From positions 1 through 64,000 of the forward strand of contig NZ_BPET01000006.1 of the NCBI RefSeq assembly GCF_019654915.1: DNA of 64,000 bases, in the 5' to 3' direction. The first letter of the stretch is position 1, and each line of letters opens with the position of its first letter. Below, in pieces: positions 17,714 to 24,358 of the stretch. Source of the stretch: Shewanella sp. MBTL60-007 (GTDB lineage: Bacteria > Pseudomonadota > Gammaproteobacteria > Enterobacterales > Shewanellaceae). The notes beneath the pieces are model-generated. The model searched no databases. It was not told where the DNA came from and saw nothing but the letters and a program-made list of their open reading frames with translations. The translations under genes were made by a program, and so were the position numbers.

Positions 17714-17799
17714 CTAAAGCAATGAAGCGTTCAGTCTTAGTTGCCGTAAAGCCTATCTATTGAAAGCGAGACTTACCGTGTTAGTTAATGTAATGCTTC

Positions 17800-18144
17800 T
17801 TAACTAAAAATCTTACGCTGATTGCGCTTTTTAATAATGCCATTACAGCACCATGCAGCCAAAAGCGTAAAGGCAATGACACCCGTCATAATCGCACTTA
17901 AACGATACCAAGGCGCTTCGGCGATGATGCGCATCTGAATATACTCGAAACTGCTAACACCCCAAACGAGAAATGTGCAGGCGACAAGGCCAACTTGTAA
18001 GACTCGGGTCGCCCAGCTGGCTTTAATAAATAGCAATAAGGGGCTTAAGGCAAAAACAATACAGGCAGCGTTTTGTCCAAAACGTAAAAAGTGTGCACCA
18101 ATAAGAAGATAGGCTAAACAGATAAGTAGGATTCGCCACCACAT
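17800..18144 (-). CDS. Small four-TM membrane protein, unknown
   Basis: A 114-aa hydrophobic protein with about four membrane segments (2-17, 26-41, 46-66, 82-103) and a basic C-terminus (KKRNQRK). I do not recognise the family. It converges on the ABC importer and stands alone. It could accompany the importer, but nothing in the sequence requires it. Confidence 0.6.
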   Translation of the reverse strand: MWWRILLICLAYLLIGAHFLRFGQNAACIVFALSPLLLFIKASWATRVLQVGLVACTFLVWGVSSFEYIQMRIIAEAPWYRLSAIMTGVIAFTLLAAWCCNGIIKKRNQRKIFS

Positions 18145-18375
18145 GACAGGTTACCTTAGGAAATTATTATAATGAGGCAAAGCTTACGTGAAACAATAAG
18201 AGGTATTCTATAGGCGGCTTCACAATAATGACAATTAGCTTGATAGCTAGCCTAGAAAGATAAACCTGATAGGCGATATTAGATGTTCTAGCTCAGAGCA
18301 GATCCAGACTTGCTCATTCATCCGCTAAGTCTGGGAGAGCTAGGCATCAATACTTCTCGTTAGAAGAGGATCTTT
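18145..18375. other. Gene-free stretch with an imperfect palindrome
   Basis: No coding signal. An imperfect inverted repeat lies at about 18286-18347, with CTAGCTC ... GAGCTAG as outer arms and CCAGACTT ... AAGTCTGG inside. It could be a hairpin remnant or a decayed recombination site. Confidence 0.45.
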
Positions 18376-18588
18376 TTGAGATACCTCCCTTTGAGACCTA
18401 CGCCCATATCCGTAGCGACATCTGGACTATTCTTTTCACAACTCAACTCCTTTAGATATTACAAACTTATTTTTGGACAAAAGTCAGTTGGAGCTTGCAG
18501 CTCGACTAGCCCTTACATCGAAATCAAACTTCGTTTGATAACAAAGCCCCAAAGGCTCGATATATTTTTGGCTAAGAGTGGCATCTAA
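18376..18588 (+). CDS. Doubtful cassette ORF, plus orientation
   Basis: A 70-aa frame with no recognisable domain or signal peptide and no strong ribosome site. The reason to list it is its end: the stop codon TAA lies inside GCATCTAACAAAAG, exactly as in integron gene cassettes, where the ORF stops within the left attC box. It contains ATCAAACTTCGTTTGAT, a palindrome present in other repeats of this window (about 1217). This argues that part of it is repeat DNA. Possibly a decayed cassette. Confidence 0.25.
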   Translation: MRYLPLRPTPISVATSGLFFSQLNSFRYYKLIFGQKSVGACSSTSPYIEIKLRLITKPQRLDIFLAKSGI

Positions 18589-18746
18589 CAAAAGTGGTTC
18601 CAATGGCCTGCGCATGTGCAGACACTTCCGTGACACGCATCAAGTCCATCCCTGGAAGCTCGGCCATGACATCCATGTCATGGACGGTCACGGCCGTATC
18701 TACACTGAGTTAGATAAGCATAACCTTTGGAATTAAGCGTTATAGC
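18582..18746 (+). repeat. Possible attC site, plus orientation
   Basis: The left end CTAACAAAAGTGGTTCCAATGG and the right end CCTTTGGAATTAAGCGTTATAGC, read inverted, share the R-type box (TAAC) and L-type box (TTCCAAWGG). Its ~165 bp length is long for an attC. The middle holds GGCCATGACATCC / ATGTCATGG palindromic repeat DNA. The orientation is opposite to the three clear sites nearby. Confidence 0.35.
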
Positions 18747-18841
18747 TAAAGGTCTAGCTCGTTTCTGGACATAAATTAGTTAGTGTTAAAGCTCATAAAG
18801 CAATGAAGAGTATTAGAGAAAGTATGGTAAGTCGATATAAG

Positions 18842-18939
18842 GTAACGCCTTACTAATGGGCGCATAAATGCTTGGCTAAAATTAGAGACGGAGGAGCGCA
18901 AGCCAAGCGTTTTGCGTCCTTTTGAGTAACTTGTTAGTT
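18842..18939 (-). repeat. attC-like recombination site 1
   Basis: Read on the minus strand it begins AACTAACAAGTTACTCAAAA, passes GGACGCAAAACGCTTGGC and TTAGCCAAGCATTTATGCGCCC (inverted matches, together a long imperfect hairpin), and ends GGCGTTACC. This is the layout of Vibrio/Shewanella attC sites (R'' box TAACAA, R' box GCGTTA, inner L boxes). The stop codon of the 18934-19455 ORF lies in the left box. Confidence 0.78.
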
Positions 18940-19455
18940 GCCAAAAACACCTAGCGATATCAAGTAAACATATAGATAAGGAATTACTAAAGCACTAAGA
19001 AGAACTAGTACCCCAATATAAAGGTAATAAGCTTCTTTTTCTGTTTCATCAAAGTCATATTCCTTTTCAACTTCAGCAAACTGTTCATCAACCTCTTTGG
19101 GATCTGCACCTTCAGCAATTGCGGCTTCTTTCATCTCTGCTATCTCTTTGAGCATATTTTCATGTACTTCGATAGCAGATTCATGAATATCGGACTTAAA
19201 CTTATCGTAATTTAGATAATGCCTATGCGCATGATAAGCCCAGAATAACCCGTAGCATATGCACAAAGTACTTAAGAATTCTGAGTTTTTAAAATGCACA
19301 ATATTGTAGGCAATTAGGAAAATAGAAACCGCACAAATACCAGACAAGGTTTCACCAGAAAATTGATAAATGGTTTTGATTTTATCCTTATCAAAAAGGT
19401 TAAAAATGGTTCCCGCTACGATTAAGCCACAATAACAATATGCCCAAATTGGCAC
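18934..19455 (-). CDS. Cassette-encoded membrane protein, unknown
   Basis: A 173-aa protein with hydrophobic segments near residues 4-20, 35-52, 60-73 and 143-168. Between the last two is a charged, helical, Glu/Ala-rich loop (~85-130, for example EMKEAAIAEGADPKEVDEQ). No known family is recognised. The open frame extends upstream through the attC site, but the true start is most likely the GTG at 19455: AAGGAG lies six bases before it and the attC ends just upstream. This is the usual cassette layout. The stop codon falls inside the next attC site. The gene looks AT-richer than the flanking chromosome. Confidence 0.7.
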   Translation of the reverse strand: MPIWAYCYCGLIVAGTIFNLFDKDKIKTIYQFSGETLSGICAVSIFLIAYNIVHFKNSEFLSTLCICYGLFWAYHAHRHYLNYDKFKSDIHESAIEVHENMLKEIAEMKEAAIAEGADPKEVDEQFAEVEKEYDFDETEKEAYYLYIGVLVLLSALVIPYLYVYLISLGVFGN

Positions 19456-19471
19456 CAAACTCTCCTTAGCA

Positions 19472-19568
19472 ACTAACGCCCTAATAATGGACAAAAAATT
19501 GTTGGCTAAAATGTTGAGGAACGAAAACAGTCAACTGTTTTTTGTCCTTATTAATTAGCATGTTAGCT
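19472..19568 (-). repeat. attC-like recombination site 2
   Basis: On the minus strand it begins AGCTAACATG and ends TTAGGGCGTTAGTT. AATAAGGACAAAAAACAGTT and AACAATTTTTTGTCCATTAT form the long imperfect stem, with an unpaired TTTTAGCC-type segment as in site 1. It is about 97 bp. It separates the 19455 and 19563 cassettes, and the stop codon of the latter lies in its left box. Confidence 0.78.
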
Positions 19569-19832
19569 TGCAGTATAGTCCTGACTTTCCATAAAAGGGG
19601 ATTCAATATGGTACTTGTATAACCCGTATACAAAACTACCAACATAAAATATAAAAAAAATAACAATTGAAGCTATAAGTAGACGCTGGATTACAACAGA
19701 TATTGGATCGGCTGAACCTTTTAGTAAACTGCTTACAATAGCTATAGACATTGTTGCGATAAAAAGTGCACCGCCCATTTTTAACGCATAATTTGCTGCG
19801 AATTTAATATAAGGTTTCAAAATTTGACTCAA
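19563..19832 (-). CDS. Cassette-encoded small membrane protein, unknown
   Basis: About 89 aa with two membrane segments (GALFIATMSIAIVSSLL and LLIASIVIFFIFYVGSFVYG). No family is recognised. The open frame continues upstream through attC site 3, and that part is a translated recombination site rather than protein. Downstream of the site, AAAAGG precedes ATATTG. The TTG at 19832 is used here, but an ATG 18 codons further in is also possible. The stop codon TAA is part of the attC box AGCTAAC. Confidence 0.55.
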   Translation of the reverse strand: MSQILKPYIKFAANYALKMGGALFIATMSIAIVSSLLKGSADPISVVIQRLLIASIVIFFIFYVGSFVYGLYKYHIESPFMESQDYTAS

Positions 19833-19845
19833 TATCCTTTTGCTA

Positions 19846-19902
19846 GCTAACGCCTTGCTCAGCTGGGGAGTGTAGGGCGTCAGATGCACCAATTTGTTAT
19901 GC
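19846..19902 (-). repeat. attC-like recombination site 3 (57 bp)
   Basis: On the minus strand it opens GCATAACAAATTGGTGCATC, continues TGACGCCC, and closes GCAAGGCGTTAGC. The outer boxes GCATAAC / GTTAGC and the short length match the compact attC class. It starts two bases after the stop codon of the 19904-20374 gene. Confidence 0.8.
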
Positions 19903-19903
19903 A

Positions 19904-20374
19904 TTACTTGCCAGCTTTACCTGCTTCAAGGATGGGCAGGCCGGCTTCAGTAGGAATATAGATACGCTCACCTTTTCCGTCTTGTAAGCCTTTTATCCAG
20001 ACGTATCGAAGATACTCTTCGTTGTTTTTCAGTGATTCACCTATTATTCGATTAGCTTCAGCGGCTGCTTTGGCTCGCTCAATATCGGCCGCACCTTCCG
20101 CTTTAGCTCGAACTATTTTCGCCTTTCCTTCGGCCTCAGCCAATGTAACTTTGGCTTTTGCTTGCATTAGTGCTGCCTGCTCTCTAGCTTTAGCTTCTTC
20201 AATTAGAATTTGCTTTGACCACTCAGCTTCTTTAAGAGCTGCACGTCCATTAAGCTCCATTTTGTAGACGTTGTATTTTGGCCAAGCCCAAAATGCCAAT
20301 ATTATTGTGATAAAACCAAGAATTACTAGAAACGCCAGTGAACCTAAGGCCAAGGCTTGTCTATTTTGATACAT
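19904..20374 (-). CDS. Cassette-encoded mini SPFH/prohibitin-like membrane protein
   Basis: 156 aa. A single membrane segment lies at ~9-30. A long Ala/Glu/Lys-rich helix follows (~45-112, with repeated AKA/AEA spacing typical of the helical part of band-7/HflC proteins). The tail YLRYVWIKGLQDGKG...IYIPTEAGLPILEAG resembles the C-terminus of HflC-like "membrane protease subunit" proteins. The SPFH domain itself is missing, so this is a stalk-and-tail version. Similar short proteins are known from phages and cassettes (from memory). It has its own start ATG, with GGAGAAAT upstream. Confidence 0.7.
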   Translation of the reverse strand: MYQNRQALALGSLAFLVILGFITIILAFWAWPKYNVYKMELNGRAALKEAEWSKQILIEEAKAREQAALMQAKAKVTLAEAEGKAKIVRAKAEGAADIERAKAAAEANRIIGESLKNNEEYLRYVWIKGLQDGKGERIYIPTEAGLPILEAGKAGK

Positions 20375-20379
20375 CTATT

Positions 20380-20450
20380 TCTCCGTGTTCTGATGCATAA
20401 CAGCTTATTATCCAGCGTCTCGGATAAATCCCTGCACTTTATTAGTTTAC
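20380..20450 (-). repeat. Possible degenerate attC remnant at the array edge
   Basis: The minus strand carries GTTATGC at its right end, just upstream of the last cassette gene, and AAACTAATAAAG at its left. The inner parts GGATTTATCC and GGATAATAAG pair only partly. It may be the outermost, decayed attC site. No integrase gene and no convincing attI are seen between here and 21424. Confidence 0.3.
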
Positions 20451-20620
20451 GTCAAAGCTATCAACGTAACTTATTGATGTAAAGCAGTTTACCTTGCTAG
20501 TGTTAACAAATTTGAATTTACCTTCCCCGCAAAGTAATGCAGAACATTTATCGGGTCTCTTGTTAGTTTATGTAGGAAGACTAACTGGCTGATAAGTATT
20601 AGTTATTTTAGATGTTAAAA

Positions 20621-20661
20621 ATTTATCGATGCAATTATTTTACTTTCTAGCATCGATAAAT
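20621..20661. repeat. Perfect 12-bp inverted repeat
   Basis: ATTTATCGATGC (20621-20632) and GCATCGATAAAT (20650-20661) enclose a 17-base AT-rich loop. There is no gene around it and no T-run directly after. Possible protein-binding or recombination site, or a repeat hairpin. Confidence 0.6.
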
Positions 20662-20879
20662 CTGTCTCACTCATCAAGGTCATTATACCTGTATAGGATT
20701 ACAGTTATTTTGGTTTGTTCTAGGAAAGTAGAATCGGAAGAATTGAGCTTAAAGATGAAGAAAAAGAACAGGCATAACTTCTGGTGTATGCAAAACCTTT
20801 CACATTAACTTTTCTATTAGCAAAGATTCACGTGTGTTACTAATCACTTCTATTAGTGAAACTGATCTTGGGGAAAAAT

Positions 20880-21240
20880 TGAGTTACGACACTTACGGGA
20901 AACACCCATTCCCCATCGGAGTTGCCGAGGTCATTGAAGAATAATCTCGTGATTGAGGCAGGATGCCGAGATAGCCTTAGTAGAGCCATGGATGGCGATT
21001 CTGAGGCGGTAGAGATTTTCGAAAATGAGTGAGGCCCGTATCTAATGCATGTAACTCCGTCGGGGCGTCATGGTGGATGCAAGGAGGATAAGGACGAGCA
21101 GTCCTCCTTGCTCGGGTGTGGGCGAAGCGCCACGACTTTGGTCAAGCGAAGCTTGATAGTTTCAAGGCTAACCAACTTTGGGGCATTTCCAAGTTAGATG
21201 CCAAACCATAACAGCCTAGATGAAACACTTAATATCCAGT
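20880..21240. repeat. Probable dispersed repeat DNA, no gene
   Basis: No convincing open frame. The stretch has short palindromes (CATGGATGGCGATTC, GGAGGATAAGGACGAGCAG / CAGTCCTCCTTGCTC, GTCAAGCGAAGCTTGAT) and the motif GACACTT that recurs at about 1168, 1607 and 18625. This pattern looks like a multicopy intergenic element. Whether it is multicopy cannot be tested within one window. The flanks 20450-20620 and 21241-21423 show nothing I can assign. Confidence 0.45.
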
Positions 21241-21423
21241 GTAGTTCCGCCTGCTGGCTTTGATGACATGGCCGTTCTATGAAATCTGACCCATAGAGAT
21301 ATGGGGCAGATCTACTACACATTATGATGTAGGGAATATTATTGACCATGTCATCACGACTTTTGTTAATTCGTTTAAATCACATCGGATAATATCCTGT
21401 TTGATAAACTGTATTAGTTCCGA

Positions 21424-22203
21424 CTATTTCTGAGTTAACACTTCACTCAACTTTTGCTTATCTTCATCGCTCAAATCTGCGCGCTCGATCAGCTCAAGAA
21501 TATCCGAGCTGGTGGGCTTACTATGGCCTTGGATTATTAGCACGCGTGAGGCTTCACCATCGAGTCCGAGTCGTTCTAATTCAAGTTCGGTTATTTGTTC
21601 GGTGAGAATTTCAATGTCATCCCCAAGTGACTGCATATGGATCTCAAATTCGCCCTCATTTTGCTCAAATATTACTTCTAGCTCGCGGGCCTTTTCCTCT
21701 AGTGCGCGCGCCTTAGATTCAAGTTTAAATGCATGAGCCTCAATCTCGGCTTCTTTACCGCTTAGCTGCTGATGAAGCTTCTCTAGTTTAATTTTAATGG
21801 CTTGCTCGACCTTAGGATCAAGAGGTTGCTTGGGGTTTGCTGCATGACGTTGGACTCGATCGAGCATTTTCGCAACGCTCTTTTGCACATCCTTAGGCAA
21901 CTCACTTATCTTCTGTTTAACGCTTTCTTTATCACTGAGCTCTTCAGGCGTAAATGACATTTCATGGGCAGTGCTATCTACACCATCTACAACAACAGTG
22001 ACATGGGTAATGTCATTTTCATCGGTATTGATTTTGGTGATTAGGCTGTGGTTGCTGTTGTCGATAGTTTTCTCAATAACTTTAACTTTTTCGAAAGCTT
22101 GGTTGTTGTCGATAGCTTCGATATCGGTGGGGGCGCTATAGGCTTGCAAAGATAAGGTTAAGCAGCTAGTTACAAAAGCGATGGCCAGTGGTTTGAAGTT
22201 CAT
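21424..22203 (-). CDS. Secreted coiled-coil protein, partner of the adjacent two-component system
   Basis: A 259-aa periplasmic protein with a signal peptide (cleaved near AYSA-PT, ~24). A long, highly charged helical region (~125-215, KARALEEKARELEVIFEQ) follows, then a short conserved-looking tail with RVLIIQGHS. The sensor domain of the kinase encoded divergently contains the same pattern (IEI, then RVLIVEGHG). The gene has a sigma-54 promoter candidate facing away from the kinase operon. This layout matches ZraP next to ZraSR. I infer an envelope-stress or metal-related chaperone, but no ZraP sequence identity is claimed. Confidence 0.7.
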   Translation of the reverse strand: MNFKPLAIAFVTSCLTLSLQAYSAPTDIEAIDNNQAFEKVKVIEKTIDNSNHSLITKINTDENDITHVTVVVDGVDSTAHEMSFTPEELSDKESVKQKISELPKDVQKSVAKMLDRVQRHAANPKQPLDPKVEQAIKIKLEKLHQQLSGKEAEIEAHAFKLESKARALEEKARELEVIFEQNEGEFEIHMQSLGDDIEILTEQITELELERLGLDGEASRVLIIQGHSKPTSSDILELIERADLSDEDKQKLSEVLTQK

Positions 22204-22240
22204 AATTATTCCCTTTAATAGTATTGCTTGTGATTCATCG

Positions 22241-22275
22241 ATCTAGTGATTTCCACTAGATGGCTATCACTAGAT
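22241..22275. promoter_or_regulatory. CACTAGAT repeat cluster (candidate activator sites)
   Basis: ATCTAGTG (22241-22248), CACTAGAT (22254-22261) and CACTAGAT (22268-22275). The first pair is an inverted repeat and the third copy is direct. It lies 75-110 bp upstream of the start expected for the plus-strand sigma-54 promoter, a usual position for activator binding. Confidence 0.5.
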
Positions 22276-22277
22276 AG

Positions 22278-22294
22278 TGCGAAGGCTGTGCCAA
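22278..22294 (-). promoter_or_regulatory. Sigma-54 promoter candidate for the secreted protein
   Basis: Minus-strand TTGGCACAGCCTTCGCA: TGGCAC at -24 and CGCA at -12, with the correct spacing between the GG and GC dinucleotides. The expected start is ~65 bp before the 22203 ATG. Confidence 0.65.
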
Positions 22295-22323
22295 CTCTGT
22301 TAACCCCAGACGGCTGCTGGTAT

Positions 22324-22339
22324 TGGCGTTATGTTTGCC
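22324..22339 (+). promoter_or_regulatory. Sigma-54 promoter candidate for the kinase-regulator operon
   Basis: TGGCGTTATGTTTGCC: TGGC at -24 and TTGC at -12, with correct spacing. It is back to back with the minus-strand candidate, with the two -24 elements about 30 bp apart. Confidence 0.5.
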
Positions 22340-22627
22340 CCTCCGCTCAAAAATGAAGGGTTAAAATAGTTACGGATATAGGTAGGTGACTTCCTTATAT
22401 GAGGATATTGAGCTTGTTTGTGTTAGCTTGGGTCATGTGTTGCGCCGCGAACGTTTGATATTCGCGATGCTTTTCATCAGGATGACTTTCGTTACGAGTG
22501 CTTTCATTACTGGGGCTGGGAAGCCGATTGGTATCAATCTTGTATGGTGGTATGGGAATAGAGTGATAAACCGCTGTTGGAACCTGTAGGTAGGAACCAT
22601 TAGATAGGGAAATGAAAAGAGCAGAAT

Positions 22628-24358
22628 ATGTCGATAAAACGCTATGTGTTTATATTATTTGGTGCGCTGATTTTGGTGTTAGCCATGAGTCAGCTTTTTG
22701 TGGCGCAGTATTTTAAGGCGCAGTTGCAGGCCGAGCTTGAACAAAGTTCGAAAAGCTTATCTAAAAGACTCGTAAGTGTGGTGATTGAGAATGCCGCAGA
22801 GCTGGAGCGGGTGGAGTTATCCTTTCCAGAAACGCCAGATACGGTAGCTGCTCCTGACGTTACAGGGCCTGAGCTGAATTGGATTGAACGCAGTGAGCTG
22901 TTCAATGACAAGGTTGAAGATGAGATCGATAGGTTAACTGACGAAGCGGAACAAGAGATAGAAGCTGAGCTTGGCGGTTTAAATGCTGAAATTGATCAAT
23001 TGGCACAAGAGCTTTCCCATGGTGTGTCCTCTGGCAACGAATTGCAGTACAAGAGTGAGGCTTTTAAGGCTAAGCAAGCGGCACTAAAACAGAAGGTACA
23101 GTTACTATTAGCCAAAGAGCGTGCTTTGCAGAAGAGTAATCTTGAGAATATGGCGCAACTACGGGAACAAGCGGCGCGGGAGTATCAGCAGCGAGTCGAG
23201 CAGAGTTTAGCGAATATTGAGATCCATACCGATGAGTGGCTTGAAGATGGTCGAGTGCTGATTGTTGAGGGGCATGGTGGTAAAGGTGAGCCCATTGAAT
23301 TCAATAGTGAGCGCAGTGTCGAGCTGCCAAGTCAGGGCGCTAACCAGTTACTGGAACGCTTCAGTGAATCTGTGTTACTCGCTATCTTGCTGACCAGTGT
23401 GGTGGCTTTGTTGTTGGCGTATTGGCTGAGCCATCATGTGACCGAGCCATTATCTGAGCTTGCTTCTGGGCACCAACGCTTGGCTGAAGGACAGTTTGGC
23501 GTACGGCTTAAGGAGCAAGGGGTTAAGGAGTTAAAGCAGATCTTAAAAGGGTTTAATACTATGAGTTTGGCATTGGCTGAGCTGAGCAAAAAAGAGCAGC
23601 AGATGTCACAGCAGCAACACTTAGCAGATCTTGGCCAGATCACTCGTGGTATTGCCCACAGTTTGAGAAACCCGCTGCATACCCTTGGTTTACTCTCTGA
23701 GCAGACAACGTGCAGCGAGACATTAGCCGAGCGAGAAAAGCTCAATAGCAAGATGCAGCAAAAAATCGCCTTAATGGATAAGAGCATTCAGTCGTTGCTG
23801 ACGCTTTCGAGCCATGAGGTGGCCCGTGACAAAGCGATTCCGTTAAATACCATTATCCAAGATGTACTACTGGAGTTATCAATCACCGGCATTAAGCCTA
23901 AGGTGCAGTTCGACTCACAATCTACAACGCTAAGTGTTAATGGTGCTGAGTCTGAGCTGAGGAGTATCTTGCATGCGGTGATGATTAACGCAGTCGAAGC
24001 TGACCCTAGTGCCGAGGCGATCCGCATTGAACTCGCCCAAGATGCTAATGGTAAGAAGGTGATTATTACCGACTGGGGCAAAGGGATTGACCCTATGGTT
24101 AAACAACAGATGTTTAAGCCTCATATTACTACTAAAGCCGAAGGAACTGGTATGGGGATCTATATTGCTAAGCGGTTAATCGAGAGCCATTATGATGGTG
24201 AAATCCTGTATGAAGATAATCCTCAGGGAGGCACTATAGTAACACTCATTTTTGGTCATGGTGAGCAAAGCCTAGCACATGACTCAGATTCAAAGGCTGG
24301 CTCAAACTCAAAGCTAGGCTCAAAAGCAGACCATAATCAAACTGAGGCAAACTCATGA
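22628..24358 (+). CDS. Sensor histidine kinase of a ZraS/NtrB-like pair
   Basis: 576 aa, inner membrane. TM1 ~8-27; a ~215-residue periplasmic domain, mostly charged coiled coil (~95-200) ending in RVLIVEGHG; TM2 ~247-268; HAMP ~269-320. The H-box is GIAHSLRNPLHTLG with His 344, and the ATPase boxes are VMINAVEAD, DWGKGIDP and GTGMGIYIA. The C-terminal tail is Ser/Asn/Lys-rich. The last codons overlap the regulator start (ATGA). The sensor shares its coiled-coil and RVLI-x2-GH pattern with the secreted protein at 21424-22203. This suggests common ancestry or direct interaction. The signal is unknown. Confidence 0.82.
   Translation: MSIKRYVFILFGALILVLAMSQLFVAQYFKAQLQAELEQSSKSLSKRLVSVVIENAAELERVELSFPETPDTVAAPDVTGPELNWIERSELFNDKVEDEIDRLTDEAEQEIEAELGGLNAEIDQLAQELSHGVSSGNELQYKSEAFKAKQAALKQKVQLLLAKERALQKSNLENMAQLREQAAREYQQRVEQSLANIEIHTDEWLEDGRVLIVEGHGGKGEPIEFNSERSVELPSQGANQLLERFSESVLLAILLTSVVALLLAYWLSHHVTEPLSELASGHQRLAEGQFGVRLKEQGVKELKQILKGFNTMSLALAELSKKEQQMSQQQHLADLGQITRGIAHSLRNPLHTLGLLSEQTTCSETLAEREKLNSKMQQKIALMDKSIQSLLTLSSHEVARDKAIPLNTIIQDVLLELSITGIKPKVQFDSQSTTLSVNGAESELRSILHAVMINAVEADPSAEAIRIELAQDANGKKVIITDWGKGIDPMVKQQMFKPHITTKAEGTGMGIYIAKRLIESHYDGEILYEDNPQGGTIVTLIFGHGEQSLAHDSDSKAGSNSKLGSKADHNQTEANS

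Noticed and set aside
18145..21423. Integron integrase gene or attI site
   Set aside because: No open frame of integrase size or with tyrosine-recombinase motifs exists near the cassettes.
22386..22589. 67-aa plus-strand frame between the secreted protein and the kinase
   Set aside because: It covers the promoter region, has no ribosome site and no recognisable content; it is probably noise.
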